From Chaetoderma sp. LZ-2023a (taxonomy: Eukaryota; Mollusca; Caudofoveata; Chaetodermatida; Chaetodermatidae): a stretch of 64,000 bases of DNA. Where the stretch lies: NCBI GenBank assembly GCA_034401795.1, contig CM067372.1, forward strand, positions 35,094,351 to 35,158,350. The letters are read 5' to 3'. The position numbers and the translations under genes were made by a program. The notes under the pieces are model-generated. The model searched no databases. It was not told the DNA's origin and saw nothing but the letters and a program-made list of their open reading frames with translations. How positions within the stretch are numbered: position 1 is the first letter of the stretch; each line of letters opens with the position of its first letter. This document shows, piece by piece, positions 23,345-35,400 of the stretch.

Positions 23345-24420
23345 ATCTCATTCCCTTGAACAAACTTTAATGGTCCTTGGTCCCTAAACATATCTCCCTA
23401 ATCTCCCGGTTCTGGAGAAGAAGTCCTTTTCGCGAGAACTAGGTCATCCAAGATGACCGCCAAAGCATTTGGCCAATCAAATTCCATCGAACAGTCTTGG
23501 TTGAGTTGTTGCCCGAGATGATGTTGTATGAGTTTTGAATCGACCCCCACGCGGTTTCGGAGATAATTTTCAAAGACATTTCTAAAAGATCTACCAACAG
23601 CCATGATTGGCGCCGGCCAAATTAGCCTACTAGTTTCGTTTGAACAAACCTGTATTTTTATGTCCTACGGATGTTTTCTGCCAAATATACTTGAAATCGG
23701 ACGAGTGGTTCTCAAGAAGACGTGACAAATTGCTATTGCTATTGCTATTGCTTTAGTACGGAAGTGTTTGGCGAAAAAAACCCAAGATGGCCACCGAATG
23801 GATGGTTTATCCGACGGTTTAGAAAATGGCAAATTTGAAATCAGAATACCTAAAAACCGATATAAATTTTTTTTCCCGAATCCATCAAATAAATAAAAAA
23901 GCCATTATGGCCGCCAAACACGCTACATGTTGATTGGCCCATGTTTTTTTACGTCTTAACTCCATTGAACAAACATTAATGGCTCTTAGTCCCTAATCAT
24001 ATCTTCGAAATGTTCGCCCGTTCCGCTCAGTGGTTCTGGAGAAGTCGTTTTCGTGAAAACTCGGTCATCCAAGATGGCCACAGAACTATTTGGGCAATTA
24101 AGATCCAAATTTGGTTCAGCTCTTGCCATAGATGATATTTTGAATTTATCCCCATTATTCGGAGAAGACCATTTAAAAAAACATTTCTAAAAACCAGCCA
24201 AAATCCAAGAGGGCCGCCGGCCAAAATGATCAGCTACCTTTGAACAAACTTGAATTCCTAATACCTAGGGATGTTTCCTGTCAAATTTAATTGAAATCGG
24301 CTCAGCGGTTCTTGAGAAGAAGTCGTTTAAAAGAAAAATTGACGGACGACAGACGGACGACGGATGGTCGCCATGGCATAATCTCGCTTGGCCTTTCAGG
24401 CCAGGTGAGCTAAAAAAACA
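23345..24420. repeat. Dispersed repeat D, tandem-degenerate
   Basis: Recurrent modules of about 300 bp: TTTGTTCAAGG, GATTGGCCAAATG, CCATCTTGGATTTTGG, GAAATCGGCTCAGCGGTTCT. The stretch ends with ACGGACGACAGACGGACGAC and GGCCAGGTGAGCTAAAA, the terminal sequence of a repeat common in marine invertebrate genomes. Related stretches are at 38783-39470, 40735-40870 and 45905-46495. A (TTGCTA)n run lies at 23730-23752. No gene. Confidence 0.7.
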
Positions 24421-24462
24421 CCTGAAACATGTTAGTACAATTTTGAACACGGTGGAAGAAAT

Positions 24463-24770
24463 GTTCTGTTGAATATTTTGGACCAAATTTGATTGGAAGC
24501 CAAAATATTCAACAGCAAGCCTGCGTACGTTTCAGTTTCCTTTAGAAACAGGTTAAGTTTATCAATGACATACAATTCGTTCACTTGAAAATATCACTAG
24601 GGGAAAGTAAATCGATCAATTTCCACAGTCAAATTAGTCTCAATTCAGACTCAAATATTCAACAGTTATTAAGCTGCAGAATTTATTTACAATACAATTC
24701 GTACACCTGAAAATGGTACTAGGAGAAAGTACACAATCAGACTAGTTTCAAAATATTCAACATTGAATTG
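24463..24770. mobile_element. Cluster of three MITE-B copies or arms
   Basis: A minimal fold-back at 24468-24520 (TGTTGAATATTTTGGACCAA with complement) is followed by solo arms at about 24628-24668 and 24735-24765. ACAATTCGT next to ACTTGAAAAT or ACCTGAAAAT recurs beside the arms, so the cluster may stem from local duplication. Confidence 0.75.
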
Positions 24771-25689
24771 AGCATTTTCGCCGGTTGATCAGGGGAGGGG
24801 TTGGGAGTCTTTAGGGGCGATTAGTATTCATATGTGGGCTGGTGGCTTGTTAAAAGTAAATTATCAATGTACTTTAAATCATAAATTATTACTAAACTTC
24901 TGTATTAATTATCGTATGGTTTTTCCATGAATATATATATATTTGCGTTGTTACACTCAAGAGCCTATGGCCTATTGTGGCAAATAAATATCTATCTATA
25001 ATAGAGACACTCAAGTATTTCTGCGCTGAAGGCCTACTGGAGGATATATGTTGCCAGAGGTGTTTCGCTATGGCTATCACGTGCTTGTGATGGCGCGCAT
25101 CAAGTGCCTAGCGTTATTGAAACACATGTACCATGGCATAGGTGCACTTTGACTTTCATTGACATTTTAGAACCTTGAAACCGCAGCTTCAAGACCATCG
25201 TCCTATTGCACGATCCTCGCCCTTCCACTACATTCCCGTTCCTAGAACAGCGTAGCTATGTGAAAGGGCATATGTTAAGTACGATGCTTCAAGACGGACT
25301 GGAAAGCGATGTTTTGTATTTAACAGGGATTTTCAATGACGGTTTAACTGCAGGGGTGTGCGCGCAATATTCTGCCCTTTCGCCACTTCTCCTCACCGAG
25401 AAGTAATGGAGGAACCGTTATCTTACATACTGCCCTGTTTAGTGATGGTGCTCCCCACACTCCTCCGATTGGTGAGGGATTTCCCAAATGTACTTAGGGC
25501 ATTTAATGCTTCGTTAATCCCTCTAAAAAGCATAATGAAGATGAATATCGGAATATTTGTACATTGACAGAAAAAGTTCGCATGCGATTTCTGTTCAGAG
25601 GGTTATTGGTGCTGATGGTAGATTTTTGGACATTCTTGCAAGATGGTCAGGCAGTGCTCATGAACCTGCTGTGTGTAGAAATGAATCTT
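24771..25689. other. Non-coding; short unclassified repeat
   Basis: Nothing gene-like. The segment 25190-25290 repeats sequence near 20840 and 21115 (GAACAGCGWAGCKATGTGA; GCATATGTTAAGTACGATG-like). Confidence 0.45.
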
Positions 25690-25905
25690 TCCAGTTTTAG
25701 CTGTGCCCCACCCACCTCTAGCTAAGCGTCACCCACTCCACGCTCGTATTGGGATCGATCGATCTCTGAACTCCCTGACTATCAATTTCCAGAAAACTAT
25801 GCAGGCAAGCTACCTATCGCAGCAACAGCGCCCAGTCACATTAGTTTCAAAATATTCAGCAGCATGTCTATTAAATAGCAAAGACATACAATGCGCATAA
25901 GGTGT
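25690..25905 (-). mobile_element. MITE-B composite copy, inverted
   Basis: Reverse orientation of the 21805 copy: AGCTGTGCCCCACCCACCTC, GGGATCGATCGATC, then ATTAGTTTCAAAATATTCAG. One fold-back arm is reduced. Confidence 0.85.
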
Positions 25906-27279
25906 CTGATAAGGAGTTCTACGTGGGACAGTGTTAAGTACTGTGTCATCTACATTAGCGCTCCAGTACTCACCCCAGTTACAAAACCTGCCTGTGCCAC
26001 TAGGGAATAGCGAGTGAATGACCCTCATCGTACAACAGGACCTGTACACCCAAGTTTTTGTATGTTTAACAATTGCGGCAATGCCAATGAGTAACATTAT
26101 ATGGTGTTTACTCTTCTATGAAAATCAGGACACATGTCCTTAAGTCTGATATATGCACAATGCCATGCCATCACACACACCCCACCCACCCCACGCGCCC
26201 ACAGCCACCACAACCACAACCACTACCAACACCCACCCCAAACCCCGGACAGGTATACATACGTTATTTGCTTTTTCTGGCATTAACCAGCACGGTATTC
26301 AGTTTGCACTTATGAAAAGAAAATATAAAAAACAAACAATATAGCGACTTACAGACGTAACCTTAAACGAGTCATAAACCCTACAAGATCACATACCAGA
26401 TGTTACCATGTCTTTGGACATGTATTGTAAAGCCATAGCCTACTAACAGCATGCTTATTATTATGATTAGTCTCACTATTCTTAGTAGTATTACCATTAT
26501 TAATTATCATAATTACTTCTTTTGTAATGGAGGCAGTGCAATCGCTGAAAAATCGTAACCATAAATAATGTTAATGTATATATATATAAATATCAAATTA
26601 CATGTTATTGTACAATTATGATGTAAAATTGTAACATACCGCCTTTAATAGTTGTGTAGGGAAAGAGTCGAATCTAAGTCAGTTTGACATGTGACTCAAT
26701 CACATTGTTATTAACTGACAATAAAATATGTTTAAAACAAACCATGTCTTAATGCTCCCATCTAGAGCAACAACCCAGTTCCCACCACATATACGCATGC
26801 AATATAGCCTACAATAATAGATATGTATACCTTGGATGTGCATTTATAACATGATGCGCATTGCTGGATCCGAGAGGAGCCTCCGTGAATTAAACAACGC
26901 CCAGTTGAGAATAACGGTCTTATTGTTAGAAGGGTAAAGATTAAGTCACGAACTGGAACAACGAAAATAAAATATAAATGTATCTATAACTATATACATA
27001 TGTACATATGCATGTGATGAGGTTAGCGTGTATATGATCATTTAAAGCGATGCTAATCTCATTTCAAATGTTGGATTGCACCGATAGAATATGGTTTATA
27101 GATTCCATATCATTCATATCCTGTCACATTCCCTGATCTGTATCGCAATTATCTTTGTTGTAATAATATTGAGTAAATGTTGAACAGTGATCGACGCCAT
27201 TTTGTCTCCTCAAGCTATTGTGTGTGATGTCATGTAAGCTCCAATGCATCACATTCTTTATTATGTAATGCTCATCCCA
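25906..27279. other. Non-coding, nothing recognised
   Basis: CA/CCA-rich simple sequence at 26164-26246, (TA)n at about 26577-26590. ORFs here are overlapping and low-complexity. Confidence 0.5.
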
Positions 27280-27366
27280 TTGAATATTTTGAAACCAATT
27301 TGACTGGAAGTTGTTGCTGCCTATGACAGCAACAACTTCCAATCAAATTGGTTTCAAAATATTCAA
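27280..27366. mobile_element. MITE-B, near-perfect hairpin copy
   Basis: Arms of about 43 bp (TTGAATATTTTGAAACCAAT... and its complement) pair with one or two mismatches around CTATGACAG. It is the least decayed core copy in the window. Confidence 0.92.
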
Positions 27367-28386
27367 CAGCTTACCTGTAGCATTGCTTTTATACCACTTT
27401 GCCACACTATAGCTGGAGCCTCTACGACTGAGCATATATACCGAGGCAGACACACCCGGGTTTTTCTGATTGGTCGAAAAGTAAATCATGACAGCCATCA
27501 TAGGGTGTAGAAATGTACCAACATTTAACTACTAAATCCTGAATATCTTTCCTTAGCGGCGTGATAAAAGGCTTAAAATTACATGGATAGTTTATGACCG
27601 GCGTGTTAGATCACCTGAATAGCTATCAATAGATGGGATTAGTTATCCTTTAAGATATTTACTCAGAAGCTGCCCGAGGCGATGTAATATTTCTGAATTT
27701 TCGAAATTAATAAACCAAAATAATGTATCTTCTTTTGTTAGATTGTTAAGTTCTTGCTTGTTTTTTCAATGATCGTAAAAAGTTCATTTCTATCATCGTG
27801 CCATTCGCGGCCAAAGCCTGGAACATGGACCTAACAACTAAAGGTTAGTTTAGGGAATTAGCAGAAGGATCGCATAAATAAAGCGGCAACTACCAATGCA
27901 GTATCTTTAACCTACATAAGATAACGGTGTCTGAATTCTCAGGAAGTCACCCACCCCATCTTCACGTAAATCAGCGTGCATCACAATTGTATACAGTTTC
28001 ACTAGGTTAACCCGCACTACACACTTAGCATATGTTTTAATAAGAGAGTGGCCCTTTTTGCCAGCTCTCTTCCTCTGCTTCAGCGCTGAAGGCATTTTCC
28101 TGTGACGGAGGCCCGCGCGAGGCACTTTCCTCTCGCAACAATAATATTTTGTTAGGGGTATAACAGTTTATATTAAACCACCCAAGTGACCATGCTTGGA
28201 CTATCCCTTGCAGGGCTACCTCACGGATTTTGAGATCGGCGAGGTACCTCTGACGAACCCACGTTAAACAAGACACCAACTTAGCTCCATGTATTATATT
28301 TTCTCTCTTGTACTAGCAAACGAGTAGTATTGTTTGTTTTAGTTATTTCATTGTTATTAATTATGTCTAAACTCCCAAATTGAGTA
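27367..28386. other. Non-coding; possible degraded coding piece
   Basis: Minus-strand frames at 28279-28037 and 28125-27907 give partly protein-like, basic sequence (MPSALKQRKRAGKKGHS) with higher G+C than the surroundings. They might be remnants of an exon or mobile element; nothing is recognisable. Confidence 0.3.
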
Positions 28387-28689
28387 ATGGACCGTCATAC
28401 CGGTGACATGAACAGCCAGGATGAGACGGTGTGGTTCAATCTCAGCAGCAATGGTCGCATGGCCCCACTGGAATGTTATCGTACCACCGGCTTTAGAAGT
28501 CGGTCTTTGTACATTCCGGAATGTCGTGAAACACGCTCTGTCACCCTGAGAACCGACGCTAACCAGCTCATCCGCGCACCATGCACATGCGGTGAAGCGG
28601 AGCAAAGTATTCGAACGGACCGTCGTGTACCCAACCCGGAGGTTACATTAGAATTCGACTGCTCATTGACTCACATTAAATTTTTTTAG
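28387..28689 (+). CDS. Hypothetical ORF, 100 codons
   Basis: An ATG-initiated ORF in a patch (28387-28640) more G+C-rich than its flanks. It encodes a polar, basic protein with CTCG, a possible cysteine knuckle (APCTCGEAEQS near residues 67-77). That piece resembles the CPCGEAEQT motif of the LINE fragment at 59584, so this may be a short relic of a related non-LTR retrotransposon rather than a gene. The last 16 codons fall into the neighbouring AT-rich repeat, so the stop is probably not original. No splice signals were judged convincing. Confidence 0.25.
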   Translation: MDRHTGDMNSQDETVWFNLSSNGRMAPLECYRTTGFRSRSLYIPECRETRSVTLRTDANQLIRAPCTCGEAEQSIRTDRRVPNPEVTLEFDCSLTHIKFF

Positions 28690-29596
28690 GTCATATATAA
28701 CCTAGAAATATGTCATCTGAATATGGAGCTGGGAACAAGCGAATAAGTAACTGGCTTCTCACAATTCAGACATGAATTCGACTGTGCATTGAGCCCCTTG
28801 AAAATTTTGGTTACATGGTCTAGAAATAGGTAATCATACTAAAACACCAGGTCTGGTCACACACCCTCCGACCCGGACGTTTTAATACGACCACCACTTA
28901 AAATTTAGATATTTCATGAAATCAAGGGGTTATTCTGGTAAGTACAGATTTCCATCAAACGCAATTCCAATCATGATCTCATGCGCATTTTTTTTATATT
29001 TACAATTTTTCAAGAAATCAAAGGGATAATTCTGTTGATTACAAGCGGATTTCGGTTAAACGCAATCGCAGTCAAGGTATCGCGTGGAAGGGTGTATTTC
29101 CGAAATTTGAATTGAATCAGCGCAGGATAAAAGAAGTTGATAGGGAAACGACACCGATGTCTTCTCATAAAGAGGTGACATTGCAAATTTGAAATGAACT
29201 CATGTAGGCTAATTGAAGTTATTGAGTGGCAACTAAATGCGGATGGACGGACTGAGGGACACACAGACTGTTTCTATAGTTCCTTCCGATGATGTCGGGA
29301 CTAATGAAGAGCTGGGAACAAGCGAATAAGTAACTGGCTTTTCACGCTTCAAAGAATTGATCAAATCTAATGCAAACACTTGTTATGTTGTTAGAATTCG
29401 ACTGCGCATTGACCTACATAACATTTTTCGGTCACTTAACCTAGAAATAGGTCATCTGAATAAGGGAAAAGGAAGATAACTACGTGACTTCCCAAGCACT
29501 TGTTATGTTGTTAGAATTCGCCTGCATATTGACCACATAAAATGAACTAAGTCACGTGACAGAAATAGGTCATCTGAATTAGGAGCTTCAATTTCT
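28690..29596. repeat. Degenerate dispersed repeat
   Basis: Modules recur several times: GAATTCGACTGCGCATTGAC (about 28650, 28770, 29395, 29512), TAGAAATAGGTCATCTGAAT (about 28703, 29447, 29561) and GAGCTGGGAACAAGCGAATA (28727, 29310). No gene. Confidence 0.75.
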
Positions 29597-29830
29597 AATG
29601 TCCGTTAAGTTAGTTACTAGATCCTAGTTACTAAATGGATACTAAAATTTGGTGGGAAGTTAGATACTAATTCCTAGATACTAAATGGTTACTAAACTTT
29701 GGTGTGAAGTCAGTTACTAGATCCTAGTTACTAAATGGCTACTAAACATTGTGAAGTTAGTTACTAGTTCCTAGATCCTAACTATTTACTAAATTTACGT
29801 GAGTTAGCTAATTTTCAATATTTTCAAGAT
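29597..29830 (+). repeat. Left terminal inverted repeat with sub-repeats
   Basis: Four imperfect sub-repeats around GTTACTAGATCCTAGTTACT and CTAAATGGYTACTAAA, ending GTGAGTTAGCTAATTTTCAA. It pairs with 33060-33281. Confidence 0.9.
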
Positions 29831-29859
29831 TACTCGCAAATTAGTATCTGAAAAATTGT

Positions 29860-32800
29860 GTAACTGGTATATGGTAGCCAGTTATTAAACTTTTTCTTAA
29901 ATTCTTTTTAATTCGGACGCAAAAACTTTAGTAGCTGGTATCTGGGTGCCAGTTACTAAACTTTTTCTTCAAAATTTTCTCAGATTCGGATTTGAAAACT
30001 TTAGTAACTGGTATCTGGGAGCCAGTTACTAAAGTTTTCAAATCCGAATTTGAGAAAATTTTGAAGAAAATGTTTAGTAACTGGCTCCCAGATACCAGTT
30101 ACTAAAGTTTTTATATCTGAATAAATTTTGAAGAAAAATTTTAGTAACTGGCTCTCAGATACCAGTTACTAAAGTTTTCAAATCCGAATTTGAGAAAATT
30201 TTGATGAAATTGTTTAGTAACCGGCTCCCAGATGCCAGTTACTTAGGTTTTTGCATCCGATTTTGAAAAGAATTTGAAGAAAATGTTTAGTAACTGGCTC
30301 CCAGATAACAGTTACTAAAGTTTTCAAATCCGTATTTGCCAAAATTTTGAAGAAAAGGTTTAGTAACTGGCTCCCAGATATCAGTTACTAACGTTTTTAT
30401 ATCCGAATTTGAGAAAATTTTGAAGAAAATGTTTAGTACCTGGCTCCCAGATACCAGTTACTAAAGTTTTCAAATCCGAATTTGAGAAAATTTTGAAGAA
30501 AAAGTTTAGTAACTGGCTCCCAGATATCAGTTACTAACGTTTTTATATCCGAATTTGAGAAAATTTTGAAGAAAAGGTTTAGTAACTGGCTCCCAAATAC
30601 CAGTTACTAAAGTTTTTCCATCCGTATTTGCCAAAATTTTGAAGAAAACGTTTGGTAACTGGCTACCAGATACCAGTTACTAAAGTTTTCAAATCCGAAT
30701 TTGAGAAAATTTTGAAGAAAAAGTTTAGTAACCGGCTCCCAGATGCCAGTTACTTAGGTTTTTGCATCCGATTTTGAAAAGAATTTGAACAAAATGTTTA
30801 GTAACTGTATCCCAGATACCAGTTACTAAAGTTTTCAAATCCGTATTTGCCAAAATTTTGAAGAAAACGTTTGGTAACTGGCTCCCAGATACCAGTTACT
30901 AAAGTTTTCAAATCCGTATTTGCCAAAATTTTGAAGAAAAAGTTTAGTAACTGGCTCCCAGATATCAGTTACTAACGTTTTTATATCCGAATTTGAGAAA
31001 ATTTTGAAGAAAAAGTTTAGTAACTGGCTCCCAGATACCAGTTACTAAAGTTTTCAATTCCGAATTTGAGAAAATTTTGAAGAAAATGTTTAGTAACTGG
31101 CTCCCAGATACCAGTTACTAATATTTTCAATTCCGAATTTGAGAAAATTTTGAAGAAAATGTTTAGTAACTGGCTCCCAAATACCAGTTACTAAAGTTTT
31201 TCCATCCGTATTTGCCAAAATTTGGAAGAAAACGTTTGGTAACTGGCTCCCAGATACCAGTTACTAAAGTTTTCAAATCCGAATTTGAGAAAATTTTGAA
31301 GAAAAAGTTTAGTAACCGGCTCCCAGATGCCAGTTACTAACGTTTTTATATCCGAATTTGAGAAGATTTTGAAGAAAATGTTTAGTAACTGGCTCCCAGA
31401 TACCAGTTACTAAAGTTTTCAAATCCGAATTTGAGAAAATTTTGAAGAAAAAGTTTAGTAACTGGCTCCCAGATACCAGTTACTAAAGTTTTCAAATCCG
31501 AATTTGAGAAAATTTTGAAGAAAAAGTTTAGTAACCGGCTCCCAGATGCCAGTTACTTAGGTTTTTGCATCCGATTTTGAAAAGAATTTGAAGAAAAAGA
31601 TTAGTAACTGGTTCCCAGATGCCAGTTACTAAAGTTTTCAATTCCGAATTTGAGAAAATTTTGAAGAAAAAGTTTAGTAACTGGCTCCCAGATACCAGTT
31701 CCTAAAGTTTTCAATTCCGAATTTGAGAAAATCTTGAAGAAAATGTTTAGTAACTGGCTCCCAGATACCAGTTACTAATATTTTCAATTCCGAATTTGAG
31801 AAAATTTTGAAGAAAATGTTTAGTAACTGGCTCCCAAATACCAGTTACTAAAGTTTTTCCATCCGTATTTGCCAAAATTTTGAAGAAAACGTTTGGTAAC
31901 TGGCTCCCAGATACCAGTTACTAAAGTTTTCAAATCCGAATTTGAGAAAATTTTGAAGAAAAAGTTTAGTAACCGGCTCCCAGATGCCAGTTACTTAGGT
32001 TTTTGCATCCGATTTTGAAAAGAATTTGAAGAAAAAGTTTAGTAACTGGTTCCCAGATACCAGTTACTAAAGTTTTCAAATCCGAATTTGAGAAAAGTTT
32101 GAAGAAAAAGTTTAGTAACCGGCTCCCAGATACCAGTTACTTAGGTTTTTGCATCCGATTTTGAAAAGAATTTGAAGAAAAAGATTAGTAACTGGTTCCC
32201 AGATGCCAGTTACTAAAGTTTTCAAATCCGAATTTGAGAAAATTTTGAAGAAATTGTTTAGTAACTGGCTCCCAGATTCCAGTTACTAGAGTTTTCAAAT
32301 CCGAATTTGAGAAAACTTTGAAGAAAATGTTTAGTAACTGGCTCCCAGATACCAGTTACTAAAGTTTTCAAATCCTTATTTGCCAAAATTTTGAAGAAAA
32401 GGTTTAGTAACTGGCTCCCAGATACCAGTTACTAACGTTTTTATATCCGAATTTGAGAAAATTTTGAAGAAAAAGTTTAGTAACTGGCTCCCAGATACCA
32501 GTCACTAATGTTTTCAATTCCGAATTTGAGAAAATTTTGAAGAAAATGTTTAGTAACTGGCTCCCAGATACCAGTTACTAACGTTTTTATATCCGAATTT
32601 GAGAAGATTTTGAAGAAAAAGTTTAGTAACTGGCTCCCAGATACCAGTTACTAAAGTTTTCAAATCCGAATTTGAGAAAATTTCGAAGAAAAGGTTTAGT
32701 AACTGGCTCCCAGATACCAGTTACTAAAGTTTTCAAATCCGAATTTGAGAAAATTTTGAAGAAAAGGTTTAGTAACTGGCTCCCAGATACCAGTTACTAA

Positions 32801-33060
32801 AAATTTTACATCCGAATTTGCGAAAATTTTGAAGAAAAAGTTTAGTAACTGGCTCCCAGATACCAGTTACTAAAGTTTTTACATTCAAATTTCCGAGAAT
32901 TTTGAAGAAAATGTTTAGTAACTGGCTCCCAGATATCAGTTACTAAAGCTTTCACATACGAATTTGAGAAAATCTTAAAGAATAGGTTTAGTAACTGGCT
33001 CCCCGATACCAGTTACTAAAGTTTTCAAACCCGAAATTGCGAACATTTTGAAGAAAGTAT
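29860..33060. repeat. 73-bp satellite, about 42 copies, one inversion
   Basis: Period 73 measured at 31021, 31094 and 31167. Each unit holds an internal palindrome, AGTAACTGGNNNCCAGATACCAGTTACT, so each can fold alone. The first two or three units (29860-30020) run opposite to the rest, and the switch near 30020 makes a long local palindrome. Several unit variants (AAATCCGAATTTGAG, ATATCCGAATTTG, CATCCGATTTTGAAAAG, CATCCGTATTTGCC) recur in blocks of 4-7 units, showing higher-order duplication. Confidence 0.95.
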
Positions 33061-33281
33061 TGAAGATTAGCTAACTCACATACATTTAGTAGCTATTTAG
33101 GATCTAGGAACTAGTAACTAACTTCACAATGTTTAGTAGCCATTTAGTAACTAGGATCTAGTAACTGACTTCACACCAAAGTTTAGTAACCATTTAGTAT
33201 CTAGGATCTAGTATCTAACTTCCCACCAAAATTTAGTATCCATTTAGTAACTAGGATCTAGTAACTAACTTAACGGACATT
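33060..33281 (-). repeat. Right terminal inverted repeat
   Basis: Reverse complement of 29597-29830 with small differences, ending AACTTAACGGACATT. Confidence 0.9.
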
Positions 33282-33640
33282 GTCTATGTCTTCAGATGTG
33301 GAATGCCCTTATGACAAGCACCCGGTGGGGATATGCGGTGGGGGATTGCATATCACAATTGCATGTAGGTGATTCTACCTACTTTTATGGCCAAAAATCT
33401 GTACTCGGGATGTTTATATATATATATAAACAAACAAACAAACAAACAAAGACATCAGAGTTACACTGACGGGATATTGGCGAAAATCTTGGCATATTGC
33501 ATTTCCAAGTGCAAATCTAGCTTTGCATCAAGATCACGATGACTTGACCTCAAAAGTCTGAATGCATGTCTGTGCTACTCCTCCTGGCTGAGGTAACTAT
33601 ATGACGATGCTTATAAATATTAGTTCCAATTATTTGGTCA
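33282..33640. repeat. Non-coding DNA with (CAAA)n
   Basis: A short (TA)n at 33416-33428 runs into AAACAAACAAACAAAC at 33429-33450. Otherwise nothing recognised. Confidence 0.6.
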
Positions 33641-34560
33641 ATTCTGAAATAAAGGTCAGACGAGCTAAACAGAACCAAACTGTTAAAGTCTGCATTTTAT
33701 ACAACGTTATCATGACCTTTACCTCTGCCATTAATATCACTGTAGTTCATATAGCTAAACGTGTGACAAGTTAAATTCAAGTAAGGTGAACCAATTTTGA
33801 GATATAAGACATATGTTGAGCTAAGCCAAAAATGTAACTGAATAGAATAGTTTTATATTAAGGCAAAAGTTAGCTTGGCCATTGACCTCAACAAGATTGT
33901 GCTGCATCTGATTTGTATATGTAACCATGTGTCCAAGTTTTGTCACAATAGGCTGAACTAATCCGTAGATATAAAACGATATGTTGAACAAAATTAAAAC
34001 TTAAACGGAAACAATAGAGTATTATACCAAGGTCCTGGTGGCCTTGCCCTTTGATCTCAATATCATTGCGCTCAATGTCCATGATATAAGTAGGAATGTC
34101 ATGTGTTCATGTTAATCCCAGTAGGGTAAAGCCATGCCGATATATATAAGAGGATATGCTGAGCTAAACGCAAAACCTAACCGTAAAAAGTACAGGTCAG
34201 TGACCTTGAATTTTGACCTCATGACCTCGATATCGCTGCATGCGCTCAATCCGCTTGATCGATATATGGAAGCATGTATCCAAGTTTAGTCCCCATAGGG
34301 TGACACCCTGTCGAGATATATAAAAGACTACATTGAGCTTTAAGTGCAAAAGTTAACCGTAAAAAGGAGTTTTATAGCAAGGTCGCCGTAACCTTGGACT
34401 TTGACCTCATGACCTCAATAACATTGCGATCCATCTCATTCATATAAGATGTGCCCAAATTTAGTACCAATAATATTAAGCCATGCCCCAGATATTAGCT
34501 AAACTGAAATTGGACGCCGACAAACAGACAGACAAACAAACAGACGTCGTAATGGAACCC
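33640..34560. repeat. Dispersed repeat E (TTTGACCTCATGACCTC family)
   Basis: About five degenerate tandem modules of about 170 bp with GACCTTTGACCTCATGACCTC, ATATATAAGAGGATATGCTG, GAGCTAAACNCAAAA and AACCGTAAAAAG. A related partial copy lies at 43120-43560. It ends in ACAAACAGACAGACAAACAAACAG. ORFs within are artefacts. Confidence 0.75.
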
Positions 34561-34669
34561 CATCGATAGGCCTATATTGGCGAAAATTTTAAATTTAGTC
34601 AGACAGACGGACAAACAAACAAACAGCACAGACCGTAGTACTCACACCGGTTTTAGGTGGCGTCAGTAT

Positions 34670-34930
34670 TAAACAGCTGTTCACCTTTGTCTTTGTTTAT
34701 CTCTGAGTAGGGAGATTATGCGTAAAAGAAAGCGAGCGCATGATAACTGCGGAGAACAGCTGATTGAAGGCGCACACCCACAAAGTAGGTGTGGCTTAAG
34801 CCGTGTTTGACCCGGAAGTGTATGCTAATGAGCATTTGCCGTTTGTTGTGATGCAATCTTTGGAGCATGATTGTCATTATGTGCGTGTATAAAAATGCTG
34901 CGTGGATTACACAGTTCAGGAGAAAATATC
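34670..34930 (+). promoter_or_regulatory. TATA promoter of candidate host gene
   Basis: TATAAAAA at 34888-34895 lies about 30 bases upstream of TTCAGGA (A at 34918), a fair initiator. Upstream are two CAGCTG E-boxes (34674 and 34757), a CCGGAAGTG ETS-type site (34812-34820), a TGCTAATGAGC octamer-like element (about 34823) and TGATGCAAT (34849). The area is free of the window's repeat families, unlike everything around it. Confidence 0.55.
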
Positions 34931-34959
34931 GAACTGTCGAGCTGTAACAAAATACTGCA

Positions 34960-35012
34960 ATGGAAGTGTTATCCAAGGAGAAGACTGCCGAGTTGAGAAA
35001 AAAATACATAGG
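34960..35012 (+). CDS. Candidate first coding exon, ETNPPL/PHYKPL-like
   Basis: ATG at 34960 in a good start context (GCAATGG) opens 17 codons plus two bases and stops at a consensus donor, GG|GTAAGAT (35013). The product ends AELRKKYIG, with the last glycine codon split by the intron. The class-III aminotransferase-fold phospho-lyases ETNPPL (AGXT2L1) and PHYKPL (AGXT2L2) begin with a short peptide ending in LRKKHIG just before the conserved core, which I recall as a likely first-exon boundary. These enzymes cleave phosphoethanolamine or phosphohydroxylysine using pyridoxal phosphate. TATA and initiator lie 72 and 42 bases upstream. No second exon was found in the window, so the intron would exceed several kilobases or the gene is lost. 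The match covers few residues and is tentative. Confidence 0.45.
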
Positions 35013-35400
35013 GTAAGATTTCTTACTATCGCATATAATATTCTATATACAATACTCAGCATACTGGTTGTCTTTTCGTTCCACTTCTTGCAGTTTTTGG
35101 CCTTCTCCGGTCTATTAACGTCAGGATTTTTGTTGACAACGGCTACTACTACAGTAACAAAAGGGATATTATTATCATGAATTCAAATCGCTTTTCCTGA
35201 AACTGACCATTTATTTTGATTTAACGCATATCAATTCGATGTTGTGAAAAAACTTCCCGACCTTGTCTGTCCTTTCTCACTGTCAGGAAATTCCAACGCG
35301 CAGCTGCTGTGCTGAGGATTTTCCATCGTCATCACGGCGTCATCATCAATAATAGCATCCTTATTTCTTCTTTCTGTAAGCTTTAATAAAGCATCTAGGG
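35013..35400. other. Putative intron start, non-coding
   Basis: Follows the GTAAGAT donor. No exon or repeat family recognised; the 92-codon ORF at 34902-35180 crosses the donor and is probably fortuitous. Confidence 0.45.

Larger units (their letters stand above)
29597..33281. mobile_element. 3.7-kb inverted-repeat element filled by satellite
   Basis: The outer ends AATGTCCGTTAAGTTAGTTA (29597) and its complement (ending 33281) are followed on each side by about 220 bp of reverse-complementary sequence. These arms are built of degenerate 35-50 bp sub-repeats (TAGTTACTAGATCCTAGTTAC). The interior is almost wholly a 73-bp satellite. There is no coding capacity. This is the layout of a non-autonomous fold-back element whose interior has expanded. 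No target duplication is evident, so the superfamily is open. Confidence 0.88.

Noticed and set aside
34902-35180. 92-codon ORF with a hydrophobic C-terminus
   Set aside because: Reads through a good splice donor in another frame than the better ATG at 34960; hydrophobicity comes from T-rich intron-like sequence.
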